Of a stretch of 64,000 bases of DNA, positions 63,016-64,000 are shown piece by piece; the stretch's first letter is position 1, and each line of letters starts with the position of its first letter. The DNA comes from Lysobacter soyae. GTDB lineage: Bacteria > Pseudomonadota > Gammaproteobacteria > Xanthomonadales > Xanthomonadaceae. Location: NCBI RefSeq assembly GCF_019551435.1, contig NZ_CP080544.1, positions 124,001-188,000 on the forward strand. Direction: 5' to 3'. Both the position numbers and the translations under genes were made by a program. The notes beneath the pieces were generated by a model. That model worked only from the letters and a program-made list of their open reading frames with translations, searched no databases and had not been told where the DNA came from.

Positions 63016-64000
63016 TCAGTAAGCCGGCGGACGCGAGACGCCGCGGCGCGGTTTTATCTTTTTGTTCTTCTTCGGCGTCGGTGCGGGCTTCGCCATTTCC
63101 GCCATCGGCACCGGTGCGGTCAGCAGATACGCGGGGACGCCTTTGTCATCGTCGTCATCGTCGCCGAAGATCTGAAAACTGCGACGCTGCATCCAGGAAT
63201 CGCGATAGAGCAGATAGTCGTCGGCGGCACCTTCGCGCATGCTGTCGACCGACAACAGCTGGGTGCGGATATCCACGACCTGGAGCACACCGATACCGGT
63301 TTGCGATTCGGGATCGAAATGACGCGTCGGATTCAACGGGCGATCCACCACCATGCCAACGACATCACGCAGGGTGCGCGGGCCGAACATCGGCAATTCC
63401 ACATAGCGCGATTGTTTCCAACCCCAGGTGCCCAAGGTTTGACCGAAGTCTTCCTGTTCACTCGGAATATTGATCTTGCTTGCCGGATCGAGCAGACCGC
63501 CCAAACCGAAGGTCGAGTTCAGCGCGAAACGCATCGTGGCATTGGCCGCGATGTCGGGCTTGCCTTGCAACAACGCATTGATGACAGTGATGGGTTGGCT
63601 CAAATTTCGGAAGAAGTTGCTGATGCCGGTGCGGATCGGGCGCGGCACGACACGGATGTAGGCCTTGGCCACCGGCCGCAAAATGGCGCGATCAATCACG
63701 TTGTTGAATTCGTGGACTTTGCGATTGTATTTTTCCCACGGATCGCGAATTTGCGACACCACGCCGCCGTCGACGCTGTCGTCGTCTTCGGCGTTGCCAT
63801 AGAGCACATTGAAATCGGCTTCCGCTTCGCCGGCTGCATCTGTGGGGGCGGAAGGTTTGGCAGTAGCTGTAACTGTTGCTTCGGTTTTCGCGTCGGTGAC
63901 CGGCGTCGAATCGCCCGCCTCAACCCGTGCCGTGTTTGCCGTGGCAGAAGCTTCTACGCCGTCAGTGACTTCAGATGAAACTGCCACTTGTTCAGGCGTG
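63016..64000 (-). CDS. mlaA: MlaA/VacJ family phospholipid-transport lipoprotein, N-terminus outside window
   Basis: At least 328 residues, continuing past base 64000. The family domain runs from DPWEKYNRKVHEFNNVIDRA to MQRRSFQIFG, with landmarks VPRPIRTGISNFFRNLSQP, NSTFGLGGLLDPAS and GTWGWKQSRYVELPMFGPR. A low-complexity acidic Ala/Thr/Glu leader of about 80 residues precedes it and the signal peptide is not in view. A positively charged C-terminal tail (PTPKKNKKIKPRRGVSRPP) is unusual. MlaA extracts misplaced phospholipids from the outer leaflet of the outer membrane. It converges with rmuC (8 bases between stops). Confidence 0.93.
   Translation of the reverse strand, partial: TPEQVAVSSEVTDGVEASATANTARVEAGDSTPVTDAKTEATVTATAKPSAPTDAAGEAEADFNVLYGNAEDDDSVDGGVVSQIRDPWEKYNRKVHEFNNVIDRAILRPVAKAYIRVVPRPIRTGISNFFRNLSQPITVINALLQGKPDIAANATMRFALNSTFGLGGLLDPASKINIPSEQEDFGQTLGTWGWKQSRYVELPMFGPRTLRDVVGMVVDRPLNPTRHFDPESQTGIGVLQVVDIRTQLLSVDSMREGAADDYLLYRDSWMQRRSFQIFGDDDDDDKGVPAYLLTAPVPMAEMAKPAPTPKKNKKIKPRRGVSRPPAY

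Overview
The window looks like the replication-origin region of a gammaproteobacterial chromosome from the Xanthomonadales (Lysobacteraceae/Xanthomonadaceae). The reasons are the order rpmH-rnpA-yidC-mnmE on one side of dnaA and dnaN-recF-gyrB on the other, followed by a tonB-exbB-exbD-exbD-pdxJ block, which is the layout known around the Xanthomonas origin. The DNA is moderately GC-rich and gene-dense, with many ATGA stop/start overlaps. I saw no tRNA, rRNA, insertion sequence, prophage or CRISPR array. The species cannot be named from this window.

Region by region: 1-10 kb holds a truncated Ser/Thr kinase, the tamA-tamB envelope translocation pair, a YadGH-type ABC exporter, a ferredoxin-NADP reductase and a lipoprotein. 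10-14 kb holds prpF and acnD of the 2-methylcitrate cycle. 14.1-18.4 kb is a compact five-gene operon (membrane protein, XRE regulator, secreted-type hydrolase, NatAB-like ABC transporter) that starts behind two matching 18-bp palindromes. 18.5-30 kb is the origin core: a lipoprotein-like TonB/TolA-type protein, mnmE, yidC, rnpA, rpmH, dnaA, a DnaA-box cluster (putative oriC), dnaN, recF and gyrB. Four ParB-site (parS-like) sequences lie between dnaN and gyrB. 30-34.8 kb holds an M48 metallopeptidase, a TPR protein and the tonB-exbB-exbD-exbD system. 34.8-41 kb holds pdxJ, a cardiolipin synthase, a radical SAM protein and a SLC13 permease.

40.8-48.5 kb is the most striking part. A histidine kinase/response regulator pair is followed by six genes in the order and with the protein types of a fapABCDEF functional-amyloid operon: a small secreted protein, two repeat-containing secreted proteins sharing a G-N-x-G-x-N-x-A-A-G-V-G-N-x-Q-x-N type motif, a C39 peptidase, a secreted FapE-like protein, and a coiled-coil plus beta-barrel FapF-like exporter. 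The first gene sits behind a near-consensus sigma-54 promoter, and a convergent gene directly after the exporter encodes a sigma-54 activator with the GAFTGA loop and a degenerate receiver domain, like VpsR. Two copies of an 18-bp inverted repeat lie upstream of the promoter. Together they suggest a self-contained, switchable biofilm-amyloid module in a xanthomonad-type chromosome.

48.6-64 kb is mostly housekeeping: fbp, a NarL/DesK-type two-component pair, phhA, an outer-membrane barrel protein, an AIM24 protein, a rhomboid protease, an rRNA methyltransferase, a VIT transporter, a MASE1-type histidine kinase, small membrane and lipoproteins, tspO, rmuC and a truncated mlaA/vacJ. All names rest on reading translated sequence and gene order; no database search was run.
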